NCBI GenBank assembly: GCA_000697665.1
Contig: KL197716.1
Coordinates: 487,880 to 551,879 of the forward strand
Direction of reading: 5' to 3'
From: Jaapia argillacea MUCL 33604
Taxonomy: Eukaryota > Basidiomycota > Agaricomycetes > Jaapiales > Jaapiaceae
Length of the DNA: 64,000 nt
The translations under genes were made by a program, and so were the position numbers. Each line of letters begins with the position of its first letter. Positions within the stretch are counted from its first letter, which is position 1. Positions 24,143 through 34,092 of the stretch are shown here, in pieces. The notes under the pieces are model-generated. The model searched no databases and was not told the DNA's origin. It worked only from the letters and a program-made list of their open reading frames with translations.

Positions 24143-24557
24143 TGGGCGTTGTGCAGTGGTGGTGGTGTTGGTGGTGGTGGTGGTCAGATGAGAGAAGCTG
24201 TATACCTTGAGGCTCTTGAGCGCTTAATGCCTTGTGCGCTGCAGCCGTATTTCCACATCAGGAGTTCCTGTTAGCGCTCAGGTCGGACATCATAACGGCA
24301 TGAGGCACAACTTCGACCTCTTCCTTAGTGCTTCTGTGCTACCGCACACCGGTCAACCACCAGTGACTGGTACACCTTGGTATTCCAAGCTGCAACTCCT
24401 GGGGAAGATCAAGTCCCTACTTATCAATGTTTGTAGAAGAGATGTCGCTCCATCGAGTCCAAGTAATGCTCGAGTCAATATTCCTGCACGCACAATGGAT
24501 AGTTACCGAACCCGTGACAATGTGGTGAACATCTCCGTCTGATGATCAAGCACCCAG

Positions 24558-25148
24558 TCAATTGCTGCGTGGCCCTAATGCATCCCCTAGAAGTTTCATC
24601 TTTCAATCCATCTCCAGCACATCAACGCAGGAGATGTTTCGTTTGACCTTCCCCGTCCCTGCCAACACCCCTTAGGCATCGGGAGTCGGAGCATGACGAA
24701 ATTTCTCTAATTCCCTCTTCGTAGAAGGCATTTCTTGAGTCATTTCATTCCGGCGATCCCTGGAGGACGGAATCGTGCTGAGAGGCTTCCCGTAGAGGTG
24801 GCGGCAAGGCTTCGGGTATGGTATTGGTGGATATCAAAGCAATGGTATGCGGAGTAAGATTAGAATTCGCTCCAACGTCCCAACCAGTCCTAGGACTCGC
24901 GACATCGGCTATAGTATAGGGAGAACCAAGAGACGATCCCGATGTTTGGGAGTTTACATTGCTAGACTTGACGGATTCCTCGATTTGAGCCCACTCCCTC
25001 CGACGCAGAGGATATGGTCGGCCTGTTGGGAAGATTTGCGTTGGCCGACCGACCACCAACGATGGATTGAGAGATATCGACCACTTGAACAGCCTGCTAT
25101 GGGAGTATGGTGCACTCGGCTTCTACGATGTTCTCGAGATCCTGGCGT
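24558..25148 (-). pseudogene. BTB tail pseudogene 2 (copy of BTB-D C-terminus)
   Basis: Second relic of a D-type tail, with 'ADVASPRTGWDVGANSN', 'LTPHTIALISTNTIPEALPP' and 'LREASQHDSVLQG'. Compared with BTB-D and tail pseudogene 1 it has lost an internal block (the region encoding the 'CPCSTPGGHVQW' segment) at about 24765, and no BTB core precedes it. Position between BTB-B and the next REX1 remnant repeats the layout of unit A. Confidence 0.75.
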
Positions 25149-25149
25149 G

Positions 25150-26313
25150 GGTCGGCTGTTGTACTGACCATCTACGCGGTCGTAAGAGGTTAGTTGGGAA
25201 AGAAGGACCAGGTTGGAGAAACGTACCTCGTCAGATAGTCTAGAATGGGTTTATGTGGCTTCACATGTTGGTCATGCACAACTTTCCCAGTTTCATACTC
25301 GATAACGCAGACTCTCGTAAGCTCTTTCCCGTCTTCTGTCAAGCAGCCGGACATGAGAGCAGCTCGAACGAGGGAAACTCACCATTTACAGTCGATAGCA
25401 TATACGATGGGCAGAACATCCAATTTGGGACCAAACTCGTTGAGAGGTACTTCCATCCACGCATCGTCAGGTTTCTGAATGACATCGACCATACAAGACG
25501 GAAGAGGATAGTTATTCTCGATCATTTGCTCGATGGTCATGAGGTATCGCGCCGGTGTCTTCTCCGTCTCTCGTTCTGCTACCAAAAACAATGTCAGACA
25601 AAGTTTCGTTATCGCAATAAAGAAGGGATCAAGCCATACAAGCGACTCCCTGCTGCAACCTTTTTTTCTTCTCTTCACCCGTAATAGGTCACTGGAAAAA
25701 CTCCGCTACAACAGAATGTATCCTCGTGGCATCGCCAGGGGCGCGTGTTGGACAAGCATGGCTGAAAGTGGAAGGTGTGGACGAGTCGGAGAGCGACTAC
25801 TTTTGGGATAGAATGTGGGTTCTTGATTGATAGTTAGGTATGAGTAGAAACTTTAGGTAGGAGAATAAGGCACGTACGTCAACTCGAACCCAAGATGGAG
25901 GTGGAGTGTCTGCGACGAGATGTAGCACCAAGTCATGAATGTCCTAAGTAGCACCTCCAAGTTACTGACACCGCAAACTTGGGAGCAGAGCAAAGACTCA
26001 CATTGATCCCAACTGCCAGTGCTTCTCTCCTCTTCACAATCTTGCCCTTGTTGAAACCTAGGCGAAAGCACCTATCCCAACCACTTTGACCTCAGCGTCC
26101 CATCCAACAAATAGTCAAACATACCTCATATTTCATATCTCCCCGCTTCGCCTTCTTCAATTTGCCTTTCTCTACCTTCGTTCAACCTCTATCGTCACTC
26201 TCGGCTCCAAACTCTTGAACCAGGCCCTGTGAAACCTTCATTTTCTTATGCACTGGCGAGGAAGGCATGTGCGCCGGCGATGGCGGCGAAGACGACACCT
26301 GCGCCCGTTTCAT
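25150..26313 (-). pseudogene. REX1 pseudogene C, 5' two-thirds only
   Basis: A longer copy of REX1 running from its start codon (ATG at 26311-26313) to the exon for 'KPILDYLTR', where homology ends, so the His/Asp half of the nuclease is absent. The copy also has lesions: near 25384-25400 one base is missing from the codons for the catalytic 'DCEM', turning it into 'DCK' with a frameshift, the equivalents of exons 1-2 have substitutions that remove the reading frame, and part of exon 4 is deleted near 25780. It borders BTB tail pseudogene 2 on one side and the BTB-C gene on the other. Confidence 0.8.
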
Positions 26314-26598
26314 CTCAATTAGAGACGACAGTTACGAGGCTTATTTGATTGAAGGGCGAGCAAATGAGCATGAAGAACTCAAGTTGCAGTCCGCTGCCGT
26401 CACCGCTCGAATATTTCGGGTTGCCTTTTTTGGATGATCCAGAATTCAAGCAGAAGTTCAACCAGTCGACGTTCACTGCACTGGTTCAACTTTCCTTTCA
26501 AATTGTTCGTTATTCTTCACTTGGAAAAATCGGTACATCGAGGCGGCTAAGTATAGCGAAACAAGAAATTGTAAGAAGAGGGCATGTTCCACGCAACA

Positions 26599-28242
26599 TT
26601 AGACATTTGTTTCAGTCCAACCACTGTGCTCCCGATGAACTCGAATAATTTTATGACCAAGCAACAGCAACCTGGCGTACGGCAAGTCCAAATCGTCAGG
26701 TTTTGCCTTTGAAGATTTCGCCATTTTCTGCTTGAGTATATCAAGCATATCTTTGATAGAGGTGAACTCGACTTGCAGAGTCTGATGTGGGTCAAAAACT
26801 TCTGCGTTGACTCGCAGCCGTTCCCATTCTAGCAGCATCGTGGCAGCGAACTGTCGGTTTCTTTTTGCGCTGTTGTTTTTGAGAGGAGGCTTTTCAGCGG
26901 AAAACCTGGAGCAATCTGCACAGAAACGTTGAAAGCTCTCGAGAGTCTGAGATGGGGCAGGTATCGGGTCCACGTCGGAAGACAGTTGTGGTGGAGAGTC
27001 AGCAGGGGTGGGAGGGTTCGCATCGAGAGCGGTATTAAGGGTTACGAGCGAATTTGAATCTACCGGGACGGCATTGCTAGGTTCTGCAGTGGCGAGAGAG
27101 CTACCACGAATTGCCGAGCCCTCGGGGACGCGAACCTCGGGAGGAGAAACATTGGTGCCTCCGTCAACGACATCTGGGATGTCTCGACCATCGCCAACTT
27201 CGCAACAACAACTCTGACGAACCATCGCCACGAGATCGCATCGCGCGAGCAACTTGTAACCGATCCTCGCATCCTGCCTCATCTTCGAAATCTTGATAAC
27301 TTCATCCAAACCAAGCCGCTCCCCTTCCAGCTTCGTTACAGCCTCAGGGCGTTCACAAATGGCCACATAAGCATCGTTCAACCACTCATTGATATCGTAA
27401 CGAATCCCGACGACGATCTTGTCAATTGGAGATGCAAATGGGAAGAGTTCTCTGATTGCGAGGGTGCGAATCGTGGCGAAGGACCATTCAGTGGCTAGAG
27501 CCAGGATAGCGATCCATTCATTCGCGGTGGTAGCAACGTGTTGGGCAAAATGGCTAAACATGATGCATGATTAAGACTTCAGCTAAGTTGTGAGGAGGTG
27601 ATAATAACTTACACAGGGTACAACACTCCAAGGAAACTTTCGAAACTCGAGATCGATACGTCCAAGACGATGGGACGTGACTCCGAGGAAGAACCGTGCA
27701 GACGGAACATAGTTCTAAAGTACTCCGAATCTCGCTCGAAGAAGAACGAGTGCACCTTGAAGAGGGTGTCCTCAACCTACTTAACAGTGGTGATGAACAA
27801 CTTGTAACGTCACAATCTCGATGAGAGGACGTACCAGGAAAAATACCATCTCATCCCTGAAATAAAACGATTCATGTTGCTTAGCGGTGAAAACAGGAGT
27901 GGGGAGTTGGACAGAGGCATCGCGGCGAGTGAAGTCCCCTCCATTCGACCTCCCAGGTGCCGTCATCATGTCAGGCGACGGCAGGAGGGATTGACTATCG
28001 TCAAGCGCATCGTGGGCAGACTTGGGCGATGCACCGCTGTCACCGACATCTCTGAGAGTATGCCGGCTAGCGTGTGCAAGGTCAGAGGAGGATGGATTAT
28101 CCTCCCCAACATCCTCAAAATCAGATATTTCTGAAGTAGTCGGGGAGAGTGATCCATTCGACGATGTTGGGCTGGGTGGACGTCCTCCACTTTCGCCCTC
28201 GAAAGATGTGCTTTGGTACAGGTTATTGCCGTCGTAGTCCAT
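26599..28242 (-). CDS. BTB/POZ protein C
   Basis: Exons 27835-28242, 27613-27776 and 26599-27553 give 508 residues. Third of the near-identical trio A/B/C, starting 'MDYDGNNLYQSTSFEGESGG'. The core reads 'HFAQHVATTANEWIAILALA' and 'ASPIDKIVVGIRYDINEWLN'. The middle is Pro/Ser-rich and the end is the family's helical segment ('RNRQFAATMLLEWERLRVN', 'LPYARLLLLGHKIIRVHREH'). The N- and C-terminal parts differ more from A and B than the BTB core does, which suggests constraint on the core after duplication. Confidence 0.85.
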
Positions 28243-29993
28243 TGGGCGTTGTGTCGTCGTCGTCGTCGTGGTCAGATGAGAGAAGCTGTACCGTGTACGC
28301 CTCGAGGCTCTTGTGCGCTCAGTGCCTCGTGGGCTGCAGCCAGATTTCCACGTTAGGAGTTCCTATTAGCGCTCAGTTCGGACACACAACGGCATGAGAC
28401 ACAACTCCGATTTCTTGGCCATGCTGCTGCGTTGCCGCCTCCTAGTCAGCCGTCAGTGACTGGTACACCTTGGCATTCCAACCTGGCAACTCTTCACGTA
28501 TCTATGACGATGCTGTAGGATCACTGGGGCAGATCAGGTTCCTCATCAATGTTTGTAGAAGAGATGTTGTTCCACCGAGCCTAAGTAATGCTTGAGTCAA
28601 TATTTCTACATACACAACAGATAGTTACCGAACCCATGACAATGTGGTGAACATCTCGGTCTGATGATCAAGGACTCGGTCAACTGCTGCACGGCCGTAA
28701 TGCATCCCCAAGATCTTTCATCCTTCGATCCATCTCCAGCATATCAACGCATGGAATGTTCCGTTTGACTTTTCCCGTCTTTCCCAACACCCCCAGGGCA
28801 TCGGGAGTCGGTGTAAGACGAAACTTCTCTAATTCCCTCTTCGTAGAAGAAATTTCCTGAGCCATATCATCCCGCCGACCCTTGCGACACATCCTATCGA
28901 GTAGCTTCCATTGTGTCTCCATCTGCATCACCCATTGAACGTGACCGCCGGGGGTGGAACAGGGGCAAGGGGGTATATGACGTTCAGCTCCCTGGAGGAC
29001 GGGATCATGTTGGGAGGCTTCTCGTAGAGGCGGTGGCAAGGTTTCAGGTAAGGTATCGGTAGATATCGAAGCAATGGTGTGCGGAGTAGGACCAGAATTG
29101 GCTCCAACGTCCCAGCCCGTCCGAGGACTAGCGACATTCACTACTGGAGAGGGAAGACCAGGAGGCGTCGCCGATTGGAGGTTTACACTACTAGATTCGG
29201 TGGGTTCCTCGAATTGAGCACACTCCGACGAAGAAGAAACGGTCAGCCCATTGGGAATATTCACGTTGACCGACTGACCGCCGACGGTGGATTGAGATAT
29301 GTCGATGACTGACTGCCTTGGGAGTATGGTGCACTCGGCTTCTACAATATCCTGGACATCCTGGTGTGGGAGCAGTGTGGCACCAGTCCTAGCTTCCTGT
29401 CTCATGCTTGAGATCTTGATGACTTCATCGAGGCCAGGCCGTTCCCCCTCTGCCTTCGTCAGAGATTCCGATCGCTCGCATACGGCGACATATGCATCTT
29501 TCAGCCACTCCTTCACTTCATATCGAATCCCAACAACGATCTTGTCAATTGGAGAAGCCAAAGGGAATAGTTCCCTCATCGCCAAGGTGCGGATGGTGTC
29601 GAATGACCACTTGGTGGCGAGAGCCAGGATCGAAGTCCATTCCTCGACAGTAGTCGCAGTGTGCTTTGCGAAGTGACTAAAAAAGATGTAGAGTAAGAGT
29701 TGGAGTTTGTGAGGAGGGAGGGATGGGCTCGACGCACCGAGGATAGAATACTCCAAGAAAACTTTCAAAGCTCGTGATTGATACATCTTCTATTATGATC
29801 GGGTTCGACTCCGAGGAAGAACCGTGCTGCAAGAACACTGTCCTGAAGTACTCAGAGTCTCTTTCGAAGAAGAAAGAGTGGACCTTGAAGAGTGTGTCCT
29901 CGACCTGACAATGATGCAGGGTATCGCTATCTCCGACGAACACCAAAAAGCGCGACGATGGGACATACCAGGAAGACTACCATATGGTCATGA

Positions 29994-30236
29994 CAGCTAG
30001 TTTCATGTCGATAGACCACTGGGATTTTATTCCACTCAGTCGGACTTTCAGAAGACTACTTTATCAGGGCACAAATCTTGATGGTCTCAAGGAAATCCAG
30101 CACAAGCTCGACCAATATGGACAGAGACCTGAGCTGGAACTCATGGTATTACCGAAATTGGGTCAAAATGTCTCGGGATATTGGATGACCCTAGCACGAA
30201 AAAAACGCAGTCGGTCTATCGACATGAAACTAGCTG
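29994..30236. mobile_element. 243-bp MITE-like element in BTB-D exon 1
   Basis: Perfect 24-bp terminal inverted repeats begin CAGCTAGTTTCATGTCGATA at 29994 and end at 30236, with weaker complementarity continuing inward for about 15 bases. A GA dinucleotide flanks both ends (29992-29993 and 30237-30238), consistent with a 2-bp target duplication; taking out the element and one GA leaves the BTB exon in frame. There is no transposase-sized frame inside. Size and structure fit a non-autonomous DNA transposon; the superfamily is not identified. Confidence 0.75.
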
Positions 30237-30313
30237 GAAAATAGGATGACTCGTGTTTCTTGCGAGCACGCCTAAAGCGCGCATTAGATACCAGGGATGC
30301 AGGTTGAGTCGAG

Positions 30314-30492
30314 CTCAAGCTCCTACCCAGCAATCGGCTCGCGGGTGGTGGGTATATTAGGGCATAGGGCAAACGTGGCGCCCCCGTGAACTTAGATCCC
30401 GGACCAAGATCAACTTCACAACACCAACCCGCTCACCGACCGCTGGCAAGAAACGTTTGTCAACAAACGCAGCCACCTCAGTCTCGCCTATG
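30314..30492 (+). repeat. left terminal inverted repeat of the 1,247-bp element
   Basis: Left arm, about 179 bp, starting CTCAAGCTCC. Complementary to 31384-31560 over its whole length apart from a 3-base insertion ('cac' near 30475) and isolated mismatches. Confidence 0.8.
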
Positions 30493-31383
30493 TCTTTGCC
30501 AGTTTCGGCAAAGCTCTCGAACACAACAGTCTCTGCGGACCATGGCCACGCAAAGTCGGCGAGGAAAATGTCATACCGGCGGATTGCATCGCCTCTTCTA
30601 GTTGTCCGCCTCCTGACGACGGTGTTGAACCTCTCTGATCAGTCGTGTCACGTCGCATTATTTTCCTCTACACTATGGCGACACCTAGAGGTTATTATCT
30701 CTGCACGACATGACCATCGTGTCTAGGCTTCTGATTTTGTGATCGCCCTTGTCCATTCCTTGTCCTTACGGGGGCAATCCCTCTGTTCAGAATCTTACCA
30801 GTACCGTTGAAGCAATTCTATCTGCTTTTCTCTGCCACCCTGCCTCCGCAACTCCAACTCTCAGATGGTCAAACAATGTGGTGGGGTAAAAATATGCTGG
30901 GACTATTTGCGAATGGAGCAGGAAGGAAACAGACTCCCACTCATCGGCTCTCCATGAACGCGCTTCAGCTGGAGGACTTTCATATTGAGGAAATGGCAGC
31001 TACGAAGCAAGAACTGGCTCCTCAACTCTGGAAGTTACCGGAGATACTGCTGTCGGCAGATGAGCACCTTGCACGATGTTCGGGGAGGACGAAATCTTCA
31101 ACAGCTTTCAAGTGCCAAAGCCAAGGATGACAGCCGAAGCGTTGGATATCTTTCAGATGGATTTCACTGAGAAGGGGTAGGTACGGTGGAGTGTGACATT
31201 CCAACCTCTGGTTTTCGCCGAGAGGAGAGACTTGAGAGAGACAAGCACAGGGTACGGACTAAGGTTCGAGGTGTCGGGGGCGGAAACGCATTCAGCCCGT
31301 GTTACAATTTCGTTACCGAGTTCGCATGGCCTGAGGCCATGGAGACGGGCAGGCGTCGAGAGCACTGTTAGAATAGGAAACGG

Positions 31384-31560
31384 CATAGGCGAGACTGAGG
31401 CTGCGTTTGTTGACAAACGTTTCTTGCCAGCGGTCGGTGAGCGGGTTGGTGTTGTGAAGTTGATCTTGGTCCGGGATCTAAGTTCACGTGGGCGCCACGT
31501 TTGCCCTATGCCCTAATATACCCACCACCCGCGAGCCGATTGCTGGGTAGGAGCTTGAGT
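31384..31560 (-). repeat. right terminal inverted repeat of the 1,247-bp element
   Basis: Right arm, about 177 bp, the inverted partner of 30314-30492; its outer end abuts the TCGAG target duplication at 31561-31565. Confidence 0.8.
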
Positions 31561-32063
31561 CGAGCTCGGATCTATATCTCCTTCGTGAAACACCCCACCT
31601 GGGCCCGCAGACACTGGCAGGCCAAGCCTGGAGAGGGGTCGAGAACGGAGAAGAGCCTCTTGGGCAGACATAGGAGGTGCCCCGGCAGCGACGGTAGGGA
31701 CTAGATTGTGCCCATACTGTTCATCACGAGACGCTGAGGCGGCGCCGTTGTTCCCAACATCGTCGAACGCAGATATTTCTGAGGGGGTCGGGGAGAGAGA
31801 TCCAATGGTCGACCAACTCTGAATGGGCGGCGTGGTATCTCCTTCCCTCGAGAGAATGTGATCTTCCTGTAGGTGGTGATCCATGGACTCGATTCGATGT
31901 TCAATGTTATTGTTGTCAGGAAGTTGAAGACAGTCCACCTCGTGGCATTTCCGACATCGTCACCGCCAATTATTCAATCGGCACGGGTAAATGTAGTGAC
32001 AAAGTTGAGTTTTGTTACATATATCGTACACAGCGTAAATAGCACCAATGGTGGGTCGTAAAA

Positions 32064-33682
32064 TCAGTGATCCAATCCCAACTTCTGCCACAGAAGCATG
32101 ACCCTGTTGTAGATCATGGTCAAGTCCGTGGACATGACACGACCCAACGTATTTTCTGCTTTGTTCACCAGGATTCTGTCCATTCGCCCTTTAATATCCT
32201 CAAACAATCGTGCCTCTCCTGCTCGTTGCAACCTGGCTCCATCCAGCCTTGCCCATTCCTTCTCCAGCTCTTGGACCACATTCCACTTCTCTGGAATGGA
32301 ATATGGTCGGAGAAGTGGTTGTTGGATGGTGGTTGCAGATGTCGGAGTAGGGCTGGAAAGTGCCAGTGGATTGGAACTTGCGTTCAAGTCAGGAGGGAGA
32401 GCAGGTGGCAAGGTCTCTCCTGCTGAAGTGGGTTCGCCTGGGTGCCAATCGTAGGACCCGGGTTGGCAAAACGTTTCCGAGTCGTTAGATCCGACCTTGA
32501 GGTTTACTTGGCCTGATCCCGAGACGTTAATGCGCCAGTCTGTCAAGTTGCCAAACGTGATGACAGATCGCACAATTCTTGCGACCTCATTGTCCTCGAT
32601 TAAGGAAGCACCGCTCCGGACGTCTTCTCTCATCTGCGATATCTTGGTGGCCTCGTCCACTCCAAGACGCCGACCCTCCTCTTTCGTCAGGGCCCCCTGG
32701 CGTGTGGAAAGAACCATATACGCTGGTTCAAGCCAATGGGCTATGTCATATCGATTGGCGGCAACGACCTTGTCAATGGGCGACGCAAGAGGGGAGAGTT
32801 CCCGAATCGCGAGGGAGCGGATAGACACGAACGACCATTTGGTGGCGAGTTCGAGAATTGAAGTCCACTGCTCGACGGTACTCGCGTGGTGGCTTGTGAA
32901 ATGGCTGCAGTGGAGTCCAGTGAGTGAGACTTGCATGTGGGGCGGGGTGGACTTACGCCGGGTGCAACAGACCAAGGAAGCGTTCAAAGTCCACGACCAA
33001 TACTCCCTCTAAGAATATGGGGCTGCATTCTGAAGATGGCCCATGCTCCGCGAATAGGTGTCTGAAGTATTCGGAATCCCGATGAAAGAAATACGAATGT
33101 ATGCGGAATAGGGTGTTCTCAACCTAAAGAGGGGAATCGTCATTGGAGCTCTAACAATGGTGAGATAGTATGGTGGACACGAGCCTGAAAGACAGACATC
33201 TCATCACTCAGATAGAACGATCCATGCTTCTCAGGCTTGGTGGGAGGTAAGGCGCTGGGAGGAGCTCCATGGTTCTGGACGGGGTTGCCGAGACCTCCGC
33301 CGCCAGACAGCATCGCGTCACTCAGGCTGCAGTGAAATTGGGTGTCAACGATTGGGAGAGCAGTGGTTGGCGCAACGCCGTGTCCATCCCCCACCGACTC
33401 CTTGTCAAAGGAACCATGCGAGTGCTGTGATTCGCCCTCTTCAATCCCCTCTGAGTCAGAATCAAATCCAACTGATGCTAGTGGCATGGGTGAGAGTAGG
33501 TCTCCGTTCAAAGAAGAAGCGCCCGTCCAACTTCCCTCAGAGGTGGTAGGCGATTCAGGCGGGTGCCCCCATCCTTGGCCACCTAGGATCGTGTTCGTGG
33601 CCTTACTATTAGTAATACCAGGAGCACCTTTCCAGCCTCGAATATCTCCACCGACGACGAGGCTCACAAGCGACGAGTTCAT
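32064..33682 (-). CDS. BTB/POZ protein E
   Basis: Exons 33185-33682, 32957-33123 and 32064-32904 give 501 residues. More diverged than A-D: 'VENTLFRIHSYFFHRDSEYF', 'DFERFLGLLHP', 'HFTSHHASTVEQWTSILELA', 'ASPIDKVVAANRYDIAHWLE'. Exon 1 has an acidic block ('FDSDSEGIEEGESQHSHG') and ends 'GSFYLSDEMSVFQ'. The expected exon-1 donor after CAG is GC rather than GT; an alternative GT donor two codons later (end at 33179) also keeps the frame, so this junction is uncertain. The helical C-terminus ('NVVQELEKEWARLDGARLQR') parallels that of the other members. Start at 33682 chosen over an in-frame upstream codon because it is the first ATG in the frame. Confidence 0.8.
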
Positions 33683-34092
33683 GTTCGAAGTGAGTATTGT
33701 AGTCCTGGTAGAGTTCGACAAACGAATGTCTAAACAGAACGCCGATACCGGGCCAAAGTTCAAAGTTACGGCAACTTGGCGTCAAGCCGCCGGCTTCGGT
33801 CACGTACCATATATACCACCCAAGGTAGTTAGGTTAGTTACAGCTGTATGCAAACAGGAAATGTGGTCCCGCCAAGATTCAGAAACGATCCGGAAATTGC
33901 TTCGTAACGGAAATTCAAAGAGGCAGCACAAAAAATTACAAAGACTTCGTGAAACTTCGTGGACAACGACAATGCCCATAATGTACAATGATTCTCCATG
34001 GCAGACTCATTCTGAAGAGTTGGGGTGAGGTTTACATGCTGCTCCAAGTCGAGTTGATGAACGTACCAAGACTTCATATATTTCCGACTCAT
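33683..34092. other. intergenic spacer between BTB-E and BTB-F
   Basis: About 410 bases that hold the promoter of BTB-E and the 3' end of BTB-F. No exon or repeat could be supported. Confidence 0.5.

Larger units (their letters stand above)
30314..31560. mobile_element. 1,247-bp long-TIR non-autonomous element
   Basis: Near-perfect inverted repeats of about 178 bp occupy 30314-30492 and 31384-31560; both begin CTCAAGCTCCTACCCAGCAA when read inward, with a 3-base indel and a few substitutions between arms. The 5-bp sequence TCGAG flanks the element (30309-30313 and 31561-31565), a clean target-site duplication. Each arm contains an ATG with the same start 'MSTNAA', followed by unrelated sequence, so the arms may carry a promoter and first codons of a lost gene. 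The roughly 890-bp interior shows no transposase domain I can recognise. It splits exon 1 of BTB-D. Superfamily unknown. Confidence 0.8.
28680..31884 (-). pseudogene. BTB/POZ gene D, exon 1 split by two inverted-repeat elements
   Basis: Exons 2 (29738-29904) and 3 (28680-29676) are intact and encode a full BTB core ('VEDTLFKVHSFFFERDSEYF', 'HFAKHTATTVEEWTSILALA') and a long tail with 'ASPRTGWDVGANSG' and 'GKVKRNIPCVDMLEMDRRMK'. Exon 1 starts at the ATG at 31882-31884 and is interrupted after 'GDIDPSSTQ' by a 1,247-bp element (30314-31560) and again after 'KKHESSYF' by a 243-bp element (29994-30236). The three exon-1 pieces remain in one frame relative to each other once the elements and one copy of each target duplication are set aside, so the gene was functional until recently. 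Neither element has splice sites at its ends, and read-through of the first meets stops. As it stands the gene should be null unless an internal promoter drives exons 2-3. Confidence 0.75.

Noticed and set aside
19578-30000. Numerous plus-strand open frames opposite the BTB genes
   Set aside because: They recur at the same place in each paralogue as shadows of the conserved minus-strand coding sequence, without independent codon constraint.
30457-31416. Facing open frames starting 'MSTNAA' in both arms of the 1,247-bp element
   Set aside because: Similarity is limited to the inverted repeat; sequence after it is unrelated and no transposase motif is present, so they are not reported as genes.
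33342-34028. 228-codon plus-strand open frame
   Set aside because: Antisense to BTB-E exon 1 and its promoter; no family match and no spliced partner.
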